Origin: Mycobacterium haemophilum DSM 44634
Lineage (GTDB): Bacteria > Actinomycetota > Actinomycetes > Mycobacteriales > Mycobacteriaceae
Length of the DNA stretch: 64,000 nt
Assembly (NCBI RefSeq): GCF_000340435.2
Contig: NZ_CP011883.2
Coordinates: forward strand, 1,596,687 to 1,660,686
Direction: 5' to 3'
Shown here: one piece after another, positions 1 to 7,379 of the stretch
How the letters are laid out: each line of letters begins with the position of its first letter
Position numbering within the stretch: position 1 is the first letter of the stretch
Notes under the pieces: model-generated
What the model saw: only the letters and a program-made list of their open reading frames with translations
What the model was told of the DNA's origin: nothing
The model's database searches: none
Position numbers and translations under genes: made by a program

Positions 1-1
1 G

Positions 2-244
2 GCTACCGCGCAGTTTCAGGAACTAGTGGCGCCTTACATATCGCCATGCATGGAGTACAAGCTGTTGCCTCGGTTCCGTGGCCACAGCATAGTGGCGCCA
101 AGGTTCGTCGAACCAACTATGGAGCTTATGCCGGCGCGCGTCACCGAGATCGAGTCGAAGACGGATTACCCTATCATGAGCCGCTTCGACATCGAGGTCG
201 AGGGTTCGCACAATTACTTCGCCGACGGAGTGATGGTTCATAAC
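2..244 (+). other. C-terminal splicing region of RecA intein
   Basis: The last 81 codons of the intein are visible. The conserved C-terminal splicing blocks read RFDIEVEGSHNYFADGVMVHN, with the penultimate His and terminal Asn at 239-244 and Ser as the first extein residue. This is the normal HN|S arrangement, so the C-terminal junction looks active. The part further upstream (EYKLLPRFRG) lies beyond the endonuclease core; whether LAGLIDADG motifs are present cannot be seen. Confidence 0.9.
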
Positions 245-670
245 TCGCCCGAAACCACAACCGGTGGAAAGGCTTTGAAGTTCTACGCGTCGGTGCGCCT
301 GGACGTGCGTCGGATCGAGACCCTCAAGGACGGCACCGATGCGGTCGGCAACCGTACTCGGGTCAAAGTGGTCAAGAACAAGGTTTCGCCGCCCTTCAAA
401 CAGGCCGAGTTCGACATCCTTTACGGCAAGGGCATTTCCAGGGAGGGCTCGCTGATCGATATGGGTGTGGACCAGGGCTTTATCCGCAAGTCCGGGTCCT
501 GGTTTACCTACGAAGGCGAGCAGCTTGGCCAGGGTAAGGAAAATGCGCGCAACTTCTTGCTGGAGAACGCCGACGTGGCCAACGAGATCGAGAAGAAGAT
601 CAAGGAAAAGCTTGGCATTGGCGCGGTCGTGACCGATGACGACATCTTGCCCGCCCCCGTCGATTTCTGA
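2..670 (+). CDS. recA: RecA recombinase, 3' part with end of an intein (partial)
   Basis: RecA forms the ATP-dependent strand-exchange filament and triggers LexA self-cleavage. The frame is open from the window edge and ends at TGA 668-670. The first 81 codons are the tail of an intein; the C-extein begins with Ser at 245 (SPETTTGGKALKF), which is loop L2, followed by the core (YGKGISREGSLIDMGV) and an acidic C-terminus. Established knowledge: M. tuberculosis RecA has its intein after KVVKNK with Cys+1; here that point reads KNKVSPPFKQ and is uninterrupted. M. leprae carries its intein at the loop-L2 site seen here. The N-extein and most of the intein lie outside the window, so splicing competence cannot be judged fully. 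The end overlaps recX by 35 bases. Confidence 0.97.
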   Translation, partial: ATAQFQELVAPYISPCMEYKLLPRFRGHSIVAPRFVEPTMELMPARVTEIESKTDYPIMSRFDIEVEGSHNYFADGVMVHNSPETTTGGKALKFYASVRLDVRRIETLKDGTDAVGNRTRVKVVKNKVSPPFKQAEFDILYGKGISREGSLIDMGVDQGFIRKSGSWFTYEGEQLGQGKENARNFLLENADVANEIEKKIKEKLGIGAVVTDDDILPAPVDF

Positions 671-1151
671 TCGCGAAGAGCAGGCGCGGGCATTGTGCCT
701 GCGCCTGCTCACCGCAAGATCGCGAACCCGAGCCGAGCTCCTCGGCCAGCTGGCGAAACGCGGATACGCCGACGACGTCAGCGACCGGGTCCTGGATCGG
801 CTGGCCGCTGTTGGCCTGGTGGACGACACTGACTTCGCCGAACAGTGGGTGCGGTCTCGGCGGGTGAACGCGGGAAAGAGCAAGCGCGCGTTGGCTGCTG
901 AACTGCACGCTAAGGGTGTCGACAATGACGTGATCACCACGGTGTTGAACGGGATCGACGCCGGTGCCGAGCGGGAGCGGGCTGAGCAGCTGGTGCGAGT
1001 CAGACTGCGGCGAGAGGCACTCGGCGCCGACGACGCACGGGTGAGTCGTCGGCTGGTGGCGATGCTGGCCCGCCGCGGATACAGCCAGACCACTGCATGC
1101 GAGGTGGTTGTTGCCGAGCTGGCTGCCGAACGGGAGCGGCGTCGGGTCTAG
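636..1151 (+). CDS. recX: Recombination regulator RecX
   Basis: RecX binds RecA filaments and limits their ATPase and strand exchange, preventing harm from excess RecA. The 171-residue product begins MTTSCPPPS, is Arg-rich and helical, and contains the three-helix RecX repeats (LCLRLLTARSRTRAEL, then LAAVGLVDDTDFAEQWV, then SRRLVAMLARRGY). Length and sequence match mycobacterial RecX (about 174 aa). ATG 636 lies inside the recA coding region, so the two genes overlap by 35 bases and are probably translated in a coupled way from the SOS-controlled recA transcript. Confidence 0.95.
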   Translation: MTTSCPPPSISDREEQARALCLRLLTARSRTRAELLGQLAKRGYADDVSDRVLDRLAAVGLVDDTDFAEQWVRSRRVNAGKSKRALAAELHAKGVDNDVITTVLNGIDAGAERERAEQLVRVRLRREALGADDARVSRRLVAMLARRGYSQTTACEVVVAELAAERERRRV

Positions 1152-1160
1152 GGCTCAGCT

Positions 1161-1234
1161 GGTGGCGACCCGCCCCCCCGCAAGCGGGAGGTACCCCCAG
1201 CGCCTGGCTCCGCCGCGCTGGCGATCGCCACTAG
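1161..1234 (+). repeat. Diverged 55-bp-type repeat with hairpin insertion
   Basis: Just after the recX stop, the sequence starts GGTGGCGACCCGC and ends CGCGCTGGCGATCGCCACTAG. These are the two ends of the 55-bp unit found four times at 3484-3703. Between them, at 1173-1199, sits a GC hairpin (CCCCCGCAAGCGGGAGG then TACCCCCA) that the 3484 copies lack. The outer arms GTGGCGA and TCGCCAC are themselves complementary. It could act as a terminator for recA-recX; that role is inference. Confidence 0.75.
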
Positions 1235-1278
1235 CTGCGGGTTAATCCGGTGGGCCCCGGTCGCCGTACCATGTCTCC

Positions 1279-2853
1279 GTGACTTCGATGGCGGCGCGAG
1301 ATACCACGGGCGTGGCGGGCCCCAGCACTCAGGCTGGGCCGGCGCCCGCGCGCACCTATCAGGTCCGCACCTACGGTTGCCAGATGAACGTCCACGATTC
1401 CGAGCGGTTGGCGGGCCTGCTCGAAGCCGCCGGCTACCAGCGAGCGGCTGACGACTCAGATGTTGGAGACGCCGATGTGGTGGTCTTCAACACCTGCGCT
1501 GTTCGTGAGAACGCCGACAACAAGCTCTACGGCAACCTCAGCCACCTGGCGCCGCGCAAGCGACACAATCCCGACATGCAAATCGCGGTCGGCGGCTGCC
1601 TGGCCCAGAAAGACCAACACGCGGTGCTGAGCAAGGCGCCGTGGGTCGATGTTGTTTTCGGCACTCACAACCTGGGATCGTTACCCACGCTGCTCGAACG
1701 GGCTCGCCACAACAAGGTCGCCCAGGTGGAAATCGTCGAGGCGCTGCAACAGTTTCCGTCGGCGCTGCCGAGTGCCCGCGAATCCGCTTATGCTGCTTGG
1801 GTTTCCATCTCCGTTGGATGCAACAACAGCTGCACCTTCTGCATTGTCCCGTCGCTGCGGGGTAAGGAGGTCGACCGCAGTCCGGCGGACATCCTGGCCG
1901 AGGTGGGAGCACTGGTGGCTGACGGCGTCCTCGAAATAACCCTGTTGGGGCAGAACGTCAACGCTTACGGGGTCTCTTTCGCTGACCCGGCGCTGCCCCG
2001 CAATCGTGGTGCCTTCGCCGAATTGCTGCGGGCTTGCGGGCGGATCGACGGACTCGAACGTGTGCGGTTCACCTCGCCGCATCCTGCCGAGTTCACCGAC
2101 GATGTCATCGAGGCAATGGCGCAGACACCCAACGTGTGTCCCGCCTTGCACATGCCGCTGCAGTCCGGGTCCGACCGGGTGCTACGCGCGATGCGGCGGT
2201 CCTACCGTGTCGAGCGCTACCTCGGCATCATCGACCGGGTTCGGGCGGCCATGCCACACGCTGCCATCACCACTGATCTCATTGTGGGATTTCCCGGTGA
2301 GACCGAGGAGGACTTTGCGGCCACGCTTGACGTGGTGCGCCAGGCCCGGTTCGCGGCGGCGTTCACCTTCCAGTACTCCAAGCGGCCCGGCACCCCGGCC
2401 GCTGAACTTGGCGGGCAGCTGCCGAAAGTCGTTGTACAGGAACGCTACGAACGGCTGGTCGAGCTGCAGGAGCAGATTTGCATGGAGGAAAATCGTGCGC
2501 TGATCGGGCAGACCGTCGAACTGCTAGTCACCACCGGCGAAGGACGCAAAGACGCCCGCACCGCGCGCATGACCGGGCGAGCACGCGACGGTCGGTTGGT
2601 GCATTTCGCCTTGGACAAGCACTGGGACACGCAGGTGCGGCCCGGCGATATCATCACCGTGATGGTCACTGAAGCGGCGCCGCACCATCTGATCGCCGAT
2701 GCGGGCATATTGACCCACCGCCGCACGCGTGCTGGGGACGCACACGCCGCCGGGCAGCGCCCCCGCAGCATCGGGCTTGGTAAAACCCCTTTGGGTATGC
2801 CGGGTGTCGGGCGGTCTTCCGCTTCGGTCCAGCCCGTCGGATGCACCCCATGA
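1279..2853 (+). CDS. miaB: tRNA-2-methylthio-N6-dimethylallyladenosine synthase MiaB
   Basis: MiaB is a radical-SAM methylthiotransferase that adds CH3S to i6A37 of tRNAs reading UNN codons, acting after MiaA, also in this window. The 524-residue protein has the N-terminal domain with YGCQMNVHDSE and three conserved Cys (TYGC, FNTC, GGC), the radical-SAM motif CNNSCTFC with Cys181, Cys185 and Cys188, the core (LLGQNVNAYG, TTDLIVGFPGETEEDF), and a C-terminal TRAM-like region. GTG 1279 gives a product slightly longer than the M. tuberculosis form (about 512 aa). ATG at 1288 is an in-frame alternative. Its end overlaps the next gene by ATGA. Confidence 0.96.
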   Translation: MTSMAARDTTGVAGPSTQAGPAPARTYQVRTYGCQMNVHDSERLAGLLEAAGYQRAADDSDVGDADVVVFNTCAVRENADNKLYGNLSHLAPRKRHNPDMQIAVGGCLAQKDQHAVLSKAPWVDVVFGTHNLGSLPTLLERARHNKVAQVEIVEALQQFPSALPSARESAYAAWVSISVGCNNSCTFCIVPSLRGKEVDRSPADILAEVGALVADGVLEITLLGQNVNAYGVSFADPALPRNRGAFAELLRACGRIDGLERVRFTSPHPAEFTDDVIEAMAQTPNVCPALHMPLQSGSDRVLRAMRRSYRVERYLGIIDRVRAAMPHAAITTDLIVGFPGETEEDFAATLDVVRQARFAAAFTFQYSKRPGTPAAELGGQLPKVVVQERYERLVELQEQICMEENRALIGQTVELLVTTGEGRKDARTARMTGRARDGRLVHFALDKHWDTQVRPGDIITVMVTEAAPHHLIADAGILTHRRTRAGDAHAAGQRPRSIGLGKTPLGMPGVGRSSASVQPVGCTP

Positions 2854-3485
2854 ATCAAGAGCACGACGAACACAACGTCGCGGACTCCCCCGACTTCAAT
2901 GCCTTCCGGGCTGAAATCGAGGCAGCAGAACGCCGGATTGCACGTGAGATCGAGCCTGGCGCAAGGGGTTTCGTAGTCGCGATCCTGGTATTCGTGCTGC
3001 TGGGATCGTTCATCCTGCCGCACACCGGCCAGGTGCGGGGCTGGGATGTGTTGTTTGGCAGCCACGGTGCCGGCGCGGCTGCGGTGGCGTTGCCTTCGCG
3101 GATGTTCGCCTGGCTGGCGCTGGTATTCGGTGTCGGTTTCTCGATGCTGGCGTTGATGACACGGCGCTGGGTGCTGGCCTGGGTTGCGTTGGCCGGTGCG
3201 GCGATGGCCAGCATCGTTGGGCTGCTGGCTGTGTGGTCGCGCCAGACCGTGGCTGCGGGTCAGCCGGGTCCCGGGGTGGGGCTCATCGTGGCGTGGATCA
3301 CGGTGATCTTGTTGACGTTTCACTGGGCCCGGGTGGTGTGGTCGCGCACGATCGTGCAACTCGCCGCCGAGGAGCAGCGGCGTCGGGTCGTTGCGCAGCA
3401 GCAATCAAAGACGCTGCTGGACGGCCTGGGCAGCACCGACGACCCGGATACCGGGACACCACCGGATCCCCAAGCAGCCCACTAG
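2850..3485 (+). CDS. Conserved mycobacterial membrane protein (Rv2732c-like)
   Basis: Unknown function. The 211-residue product has an acidic N-terminus, then four hydrophobic segments at about 40-57, 85-103, 107-126 and 140-155, and a charged C-terminal tail (LAAEEQRRRVVAQQQ). It matches the M. tuberculosis protein encoded directly downstream of miaB. ATG 2850 is chosen because it forms an ATGA overlap with the miaB stop, a translational-coupling arrangement; ATG 2841 in the same frame is possible. The stop codon TAG at 3483-3485 overlaps the first two bases of the 55-bp array. Confidence 0.88.
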   Translation: MNQEHDEHNVADSPDFNAFRAEIEAAERRIAREIEPGARGFVVAILVFVLLGSFILPHTGQVRGWDVLFGSHGAGAAAVALPSRMFAWLALVFGVGFSMLALMTRRWVLAWVALAGAAMASIVGLLAVWSRQTVAAGQPGPGVGLIVAWITVILLTFHWARVVWSRTIVQLAAEEQRRRVVAQQQSKTLLDGLGSTDDPDTGTPPDPQAAH

Positions 3486-3703
3486 AGCGATGGTGGCGAC
3501 CCGCTTCGCGTGGCTTCGCCGCGCTCGCGATCGCCACTAGAGCGATGGTGGCGACCCGCTTCGCGTGGCTTCGCCGCGCTCGCGATCGCCACTAGAGCGA
3601 TGGTGGCGACCCGCTTCGCGTGGCTTCGCCGCGCTCGCGATCGCCACTAGAGCGATGGTGGCGACCCGCTTCGCGTGGCTTCGCCGCGCTCGCGATCGCC
3701 ACT
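3484..3703. repeat. Four perfect tandem copies of a 55-bp unit
   Basis: Copies begin at 3484, 3539, 3594 and 3649 and are identical over 55 bases. Each starts AGAGCGATGGTGGCGACC and ends GCTCGCGATCGCCACT. The arms GTGGCGA and TCGCCAC are inverted within each unit, so every copy can fold. The array fills the whole space between two convergent genes and touches both stop codons. A diverged single unit lies at 1161-1234. Perfect identity points to recent expansion, so copy number should vary between strains. It is not a CRISPR array: there are no spacers. Confidence 0.95.
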
Positions 3704-5039
3704 AGGGTCTGCGGGTCAGCGCGTCAGCGGCGGCTTCAGCCCACTGCCGCCACTGTTCGGCATTGGCCTTGGCCTCCTGGGCCTCTTTGATCCGGCCGGC
3801 CGCGGCTGCCTTCTGGGCCTGCCGTTCGAACTGCTCGACCCGGGTTCGGAATTGCTCGGCGCGGGCCTGCGCCTGGGGATCGGCCCAATCCGATTCGCCG
3901 GCGTCGCGTACTTTCTTCTCGACGGCGCGCAGCCGTCGCTCCAACTCAGCGGACCGTTCCCGGGGGACCCGGCCGATCGCGTCCCATTTTTCGGTGATCG
4001 AGCGCAGCGCTGATCTGGCGGCTTCGTGATTGGCGGTGTCGAGTTTTTCCGCTTCAGCCAGCAACGCCTCTTTGGCGGTGGCATTGGCCCGCAACTCGGC
4101 GTCTTTTTCCGCTACCGCGGCATTGCGAGCCGCGAAGAAACAGTCCTGGGCCGCTTTGAAGCGGCGCCATAGGGCATCGTCGATATCCCGGGTTGTTCGT
4201 CCCACCGCCTTCCATTCGGTGAGCAGCTTTCGGAACTCCGCGCTCGTGGTGGTCCACTCAGTGGAGCCGGACAGCTCTTCAGCTCGCTCGCAGAGCCGTT
4301 CCTTGGATTGCCTGACCCCAGAACGCTCCCGGTCGAGCTCGGAGAAATGCGATCCCCGTCGCCGGTTGAAGGTTTCTCGGGCCGCCGAATAGCGCTTCCA
4401 CAGCGCGTCGTCGACCTTTCGGTCCAGGCCGCTGATCGTCTTCCATTCGTCGAGGATCGCACGCAGCCGGTCACCGGCGACTTTCCAGTGAGTTGAGTTG
4501 GCGGCCAGATCCTCGGCCTCGGCGGCCAGCGCCTCCTTGCGTGCGGTCTGCGCGGCCCGATGCTCGTCGCGTCGGGAGCGATCCGCGACGACGATAACGT
4601 CGACACGCGCCAACAGGTCCGCCAACCGGGTCGCGAGCGCGTCAACGTCGCCCAATACGCATGCCGTCGGCAACGTCTCGGCCAGCGCTGCTGCATTGGC
4701 CTTGATCTTGCGGGCATCGCCGGTCCCCGATGCCAGCCGCTCCTCCATCAGCGTGATCTCGGTGCTCAGATCGTCGAATCGGCGGCCAAAATGGGCAAAC
4801 GCGGCTTCGCGGTCGCCGGCTTGCCAGGAGCCGACGATGCGTTCGCCGGCTGCGCTGATCAGCCACACCGTGCCGTCGTCATCGACGCGTCCGAATCGGT
4901 GTGGATCGCTGGGCGGGGGCGTTGCCACCGGGTGGGTGGCGGGTCGCGGCCCAGAGCTCAGAGGCCGGGGACCGGGACGTGGTCCCGGACGTGGCGCCGG
5001 CTTGGGCGAATCGTTGATCCGGGGCTCGTCGGCCGTCAT
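3702..5039 (-). CDS. DUF349-domain protein (Rv2731-like)
   Basis: Function unknown; DUF349 proteins are helical-bundle proteins. The 445-residue product has a Pro/Gly/Arg-rich N-terminus (PRPGPRPGPRP), a short beta region (FGRVDDDGTVWLISAAGERIVGSW), and then long charged helices with recurring W-K and LW-x-R-F/Y motifs, for example DEWKTISGL, DDALWKRYSAARETF, EWKAVGRT, DDALWRRFKAAQDCF and EKWDAIGRV. The C-terminus is an Ala/Glu/Gln coiled coil (AEQWRQWAEAAADAL). Start ATG 5039 (MTADEPR) matches the M. tuberculosis protein. Its TAG stop lies on the last 55-bp repeat copy. Confidence 0.9.
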   Translation of the reverse strand: MTADEPRINDSPKPAPRPGPRPGPRPLSSGPRPATHPVATPPPSDPHRFGRVDDDGTVWLISAAGERIVGSWQAGDREAAFAHFGRRFDDLSTEITLMEERLASGTGDARKIKANAAALAETLPTACVLGDVDALATRLADLLARVDVIVVADRSRRDEHRAAQTARKEALAAEAEDLAANSTHWKVAGDRLRAILDEWKTISGLDRKVDDALWKRYSAARETFNRRRGSHFSELDRERSGVRQSKERLCERAEELSGSTEWTTTSAEFRKLLTEWKAVGRTTRDIDDALWRRFKAAQDCFFAARNAAVAEKDAELRANATAKEALLAEAEKLDTANHEAARSALRSITEKWDAIGRVPRERSAELERRLRAVEKKVRDAGESDWADPQAQARAEQFRTRVEQFERQAQKAAAAGRIKEAQEAKANAEQWRQWAEAAADALTRRP

Positions 5040-5924
5040 GCGTTGGTCACCTACCCTTTGCCACCCTTCGCGCGATCGTTGTTTCGCGCGTCTGCCGCGC
5101 ATAGCGGCACCTTGTACGGTCGGGGACGTCTGGTGTGGCCTGGTAGCTGTCATCCCGGCCCCCCAACCGCTCCCAACAGTATTGAAGCAGCTTGGCGGAC
5201 TGTACGCCGCCACCTGTCGTCGGTGTTGGTCACTTCCCGCATCGGCGGCGTCGCGAACGGCGCGAGCGGGGGGATCACCAATGCTTTTCCCGCCAGCCGT
5301 GGAGCTGGTCGAGGTTGGGTCTCGCTGGATCTCCTTGGACCAGGCCGATCGTCGGTTTGGCCTCGTTGGTCCATACCAGCGCCGGGCTGCTGGCTTGGAC
5401 CGCGCAAAAGACCATGCCGCCTAGTTGTGGGTTGTCGGGGCGGTGCCCACTGAGGTCTAGCAACCACGACGGCAATTCCTCACCAATTTGGGCGCACGAA
5501 AAATTTCGCATCCGAAACCGCTCCGTTAGCTATGCCAAGTCAAACCAGGCTCGGTCAAGCAATGCGGTGAGCTGAGGAGATTCCAGGTTGATCTTGGCTG
5601 CCGGCGCCCGAAGTCCCAACCGATGCCTGCAGCGGCGAGCGCCGATTGACCCGCAGCTGTCGGAGCCCGTCGTGCGCTACGTGGTGCATCCGGCCAAGAC
5701 GAGCACCGCTGCGTCAGCCGGGATCATTTGCGCTGCAGGGTGTTGCCCGCGGCCAGACCAAGCGATTTACGGGCCGCAACTCCGTAAGTCGGTGGCAACA
5801 ATCCGATTTGGATGGAAAGTCCCGTTGAGTCGCTTATCCAGCGCGCAAGAGTCATTATTGAACGATTGCCTAACTGAAGCGTTATCAGACGGCTTTCGGG
5901 ACGGATGTCAGTGGGAGGTCGCCC
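5040..5924. other. Gene-poor stretch between DUF349 gene and first DMT gene
   Basis: M. tuberculosis has a small gene (Rv2730) in this position, as I recall, but I cannot recognise it here. The only convincing reading frame is the 78-codon one on the minus strand at 5275-5511. The base composition becomes more AT-rich around 5440-5900, unlike the flanking genes, which suggests decayed or foreign sequence. No RNA gene or clean terminator was seen. Confidence 0.5.
5275..5511 (-). CDS. Hypothetical protein, 78 aa
   Basis: I do not recognise the family. The frame starts MRNFSCAQIGEELPSWLLDL and ends LDQLHGWREKHW, with a hydrophobic central strand (GGMVFCAVQASSPALVW) followed by TNEAKPTIGLVQ. A GGAG lies 9 bases before the ATG on the minus strand. 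The composition looks protein-like rather than like an antisense shadow, and no gene overlaps it. It may be the remaining end of a larger decayed gene, since it stands alone in a low-density stretch. Confidence 0.4.
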   Translation of the reverse strand: MRNFSCAQIGEELPSWLLDLSGHRPDNPQLGGMVFCAVQASSPALVWTNEAKPTIGLVQGDPARPNLDQLHGWREKHW

Positions 5925-6827
5925 ATGGCCAATGTGCAAATCGCGGCGTTGCTCGCCTTGGCAGCCGCGCTGGTCGCTGGTGTCGGGTATGCGATCCTGC
6001 AGCGGTCCGCGCAGCAGGTCACCGACGAAGAGGTCGGCCACCTCACGCTGCTGCATCTCTCGCTGCGCCACGCCCAGTGGTGGTTAGGCAGCGCGGCGGC
6101 CCTTTTGAGCTTTAGCCTGCAGGCAGCAGCCCTGGCGTTGGGTTCGGTGGTGCTAGTGCAGTCGCTGCAAGCTACGGCACTGCTGTTCGCGTTGCTGATC
6201 GATGCGCGGCTGAGTCATCACCGTTTGACCGCCGGGGAGTGGCTATGGGCGGTGTTGCTGGCCGGGGCGGTAGCGGTCATCGTCATGGCAGGCAGCCCGG
6301 CGGCCGGTCGGGCACACGCCTCCCTGTCGACCTGGGCCGAGGTTGCCGTGGTGATCGTTCCGGCGATGCTGGTGTGCGTGGTGGGAGCCCGGGTCTGCTC
6401 GGGTGTGGTATCCGCGGTGCTGCTGGCGGTGGTGTCAGCGGCGGCGCTGGCCGTGTTCACGGTGTTGACCAAGGCAGTGGTGGCGGAGCTCGGCAAGGGT
6501 TTCGCGACCCTGATTCGCACCCCCGAGCTGTATGCCTGGCTGCTGGTCTTGCCAATAGGCCTGATGTTTCAGCAATCGTCGTTTCGTGCCGGCGCGCTGA
6601 CCGCCTCGTTGCCGACAATAACGGTGGCCAGGCCGGTGATCGCTTCGGTGCTGGGGGTCACCGTGCTGGGTGAGACTCTGCACACCGATCGCGTGGCGGT
6701 GTCCGTGCTGGCGGTTGCGGTGGCCGTGGTGGTTGTCGCGACTGTGGCCCTGGCCCGCGACGAGGCCGCCATGATCGAGGCCGAAACCAGCGGACTGGGG
6801 GCCGCCGGCCAGCTCGCCGTCTCCTAG
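5925..6827 (+). CDS. DMT/EamA-like integral membrane protein, copy 1
   Basis: The 300-residue product is a polytopic protein of about ten hydrophobic helices, in the style of drug/metabolite transporters; no substrate is known. It begins ALLALAAALVAGVGYAILQRSAQQVTDEEVGH and contains LQAAALALGSVVLVQSLQATALLFAL and FRAGALTASLPT, all closely echoed in the second copy at 7380. It matches the mycobacterial Rv2729c-type protein, which occurs once in M. tuberculosis. The C-terminus is a short charged cytoplasmic tail. GTG or ATG choices upstream are weak; ATG 5925 aligns with the paralogue. Confidence 0.85.
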   Translation: MANVQIAALLALAAALVAGVGYAILQRSAQQVTDEEVGHLTLLHLSLRHAQWWLGSAAALLSFSLQAAALALGSVVLVQSLQATALLFALLIDARLSHHRLTAGEWLWAVLLAGAVAVIVMAGSPAAGRAHASLSTWAEVAVVIVPAMLVCVVGARVCSGVVSAVLLAVVSAAALAVFTVLTKAVVAELGKGFATLIRTPELYAWLLVLPIGLMFQQSSFRAGALTASLPTITVARPVIASVLGVTVLGETLHTDRVAVSVLAVAVAVVVVATVALARDEAAMIEAETSGLGAAGQLAVS

Positions 6828-7000
6828 GAGCCGGACCAGCCGCTGATCTCATGGTCCGGCTGGGTGAGTAACAAATCGATTCCGACCGTCTCGCGGGTAG
6901 TACGGCGACTTCGCTGAGCCCGGTACGGTGTCGGAGAACATTATTGGGTCCTTCAATCAATGCCTTTCGATGTCCTGGGGTCGGCCGGGGAGGGATCACC

Positions 7001-7170
7001 ATAGCGAAGGGTGATATCGCGGCGTTGCTTGCGCTGGTTGCTGCGTTGATATCGGGCATCGCTGCAGACCCGGGCGCGGTAGCCGCGGTGATCGGCCCGG
7101 CAATGGTGTTCCGTGTGCTGGTGCGCGGATCTGGTCGGGCACCGTGGCGGCCGTGCAGGCAGGCCGTCGA
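7001..7170 (+). pseudogene. Remnant of a third DMT paralogue
   Basis: The reading frame AKGDIAALLALVAALISGI repeats the N-terminus of the intact copy at 7380 (TKGDIAVFLALCAAFASAL). It then jumps to a stretch aligning with the middle of that gene: GTGCTGGTGCGCGGATCTGG at about 7118 against GTGCTCGGTGCGCGGATCTGG at about 7837. A purine-rich ribosome site (GGGGAGGGA) is kept, but the start codon is ATA at 7001-7003 instead of ATG. An internal deletion of several hundred bases and loss of the 3' half make it a dead copy. Confidence 0.8.
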
Positions 7171-7379
7171 GGGCTGCATATCTGTCACACAGGTCCCACA
7201 TAGGGTCATGAACTACGCATTAAGGAATGGTTGCGCGTGACAGCCCTGCGTTCCCCGTCCTGCGGCGGTGTGATGTGCGCAGCCGATGGAAACGTCGACG
7301 AAATGGGTGACGAAATGGGTATTAAACACCGGGTGTACATGCTGGCATCGCGGGCCTGGTGTGGGGGAGGAGGTTGCAG

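Noticed and set aside
23..1093. 356-codon open frame on the minus strand across recA/recX
   Set aside because: It is the antisense of two certain genes, with Arg/Ser-rich shadow composition and no recognisable domain.
3484..3703. Regular repeats resembling a CRISPR array
   Set aside because: The units are directly adjacent and identical; there are no variable spacers and no cas genes.
5588..6115. 175-codon ORF overlapping the start of the first DMT gene
   Set aside because: It lies in another frame of the DMT gene over its second half and shows no protein-like pattern.
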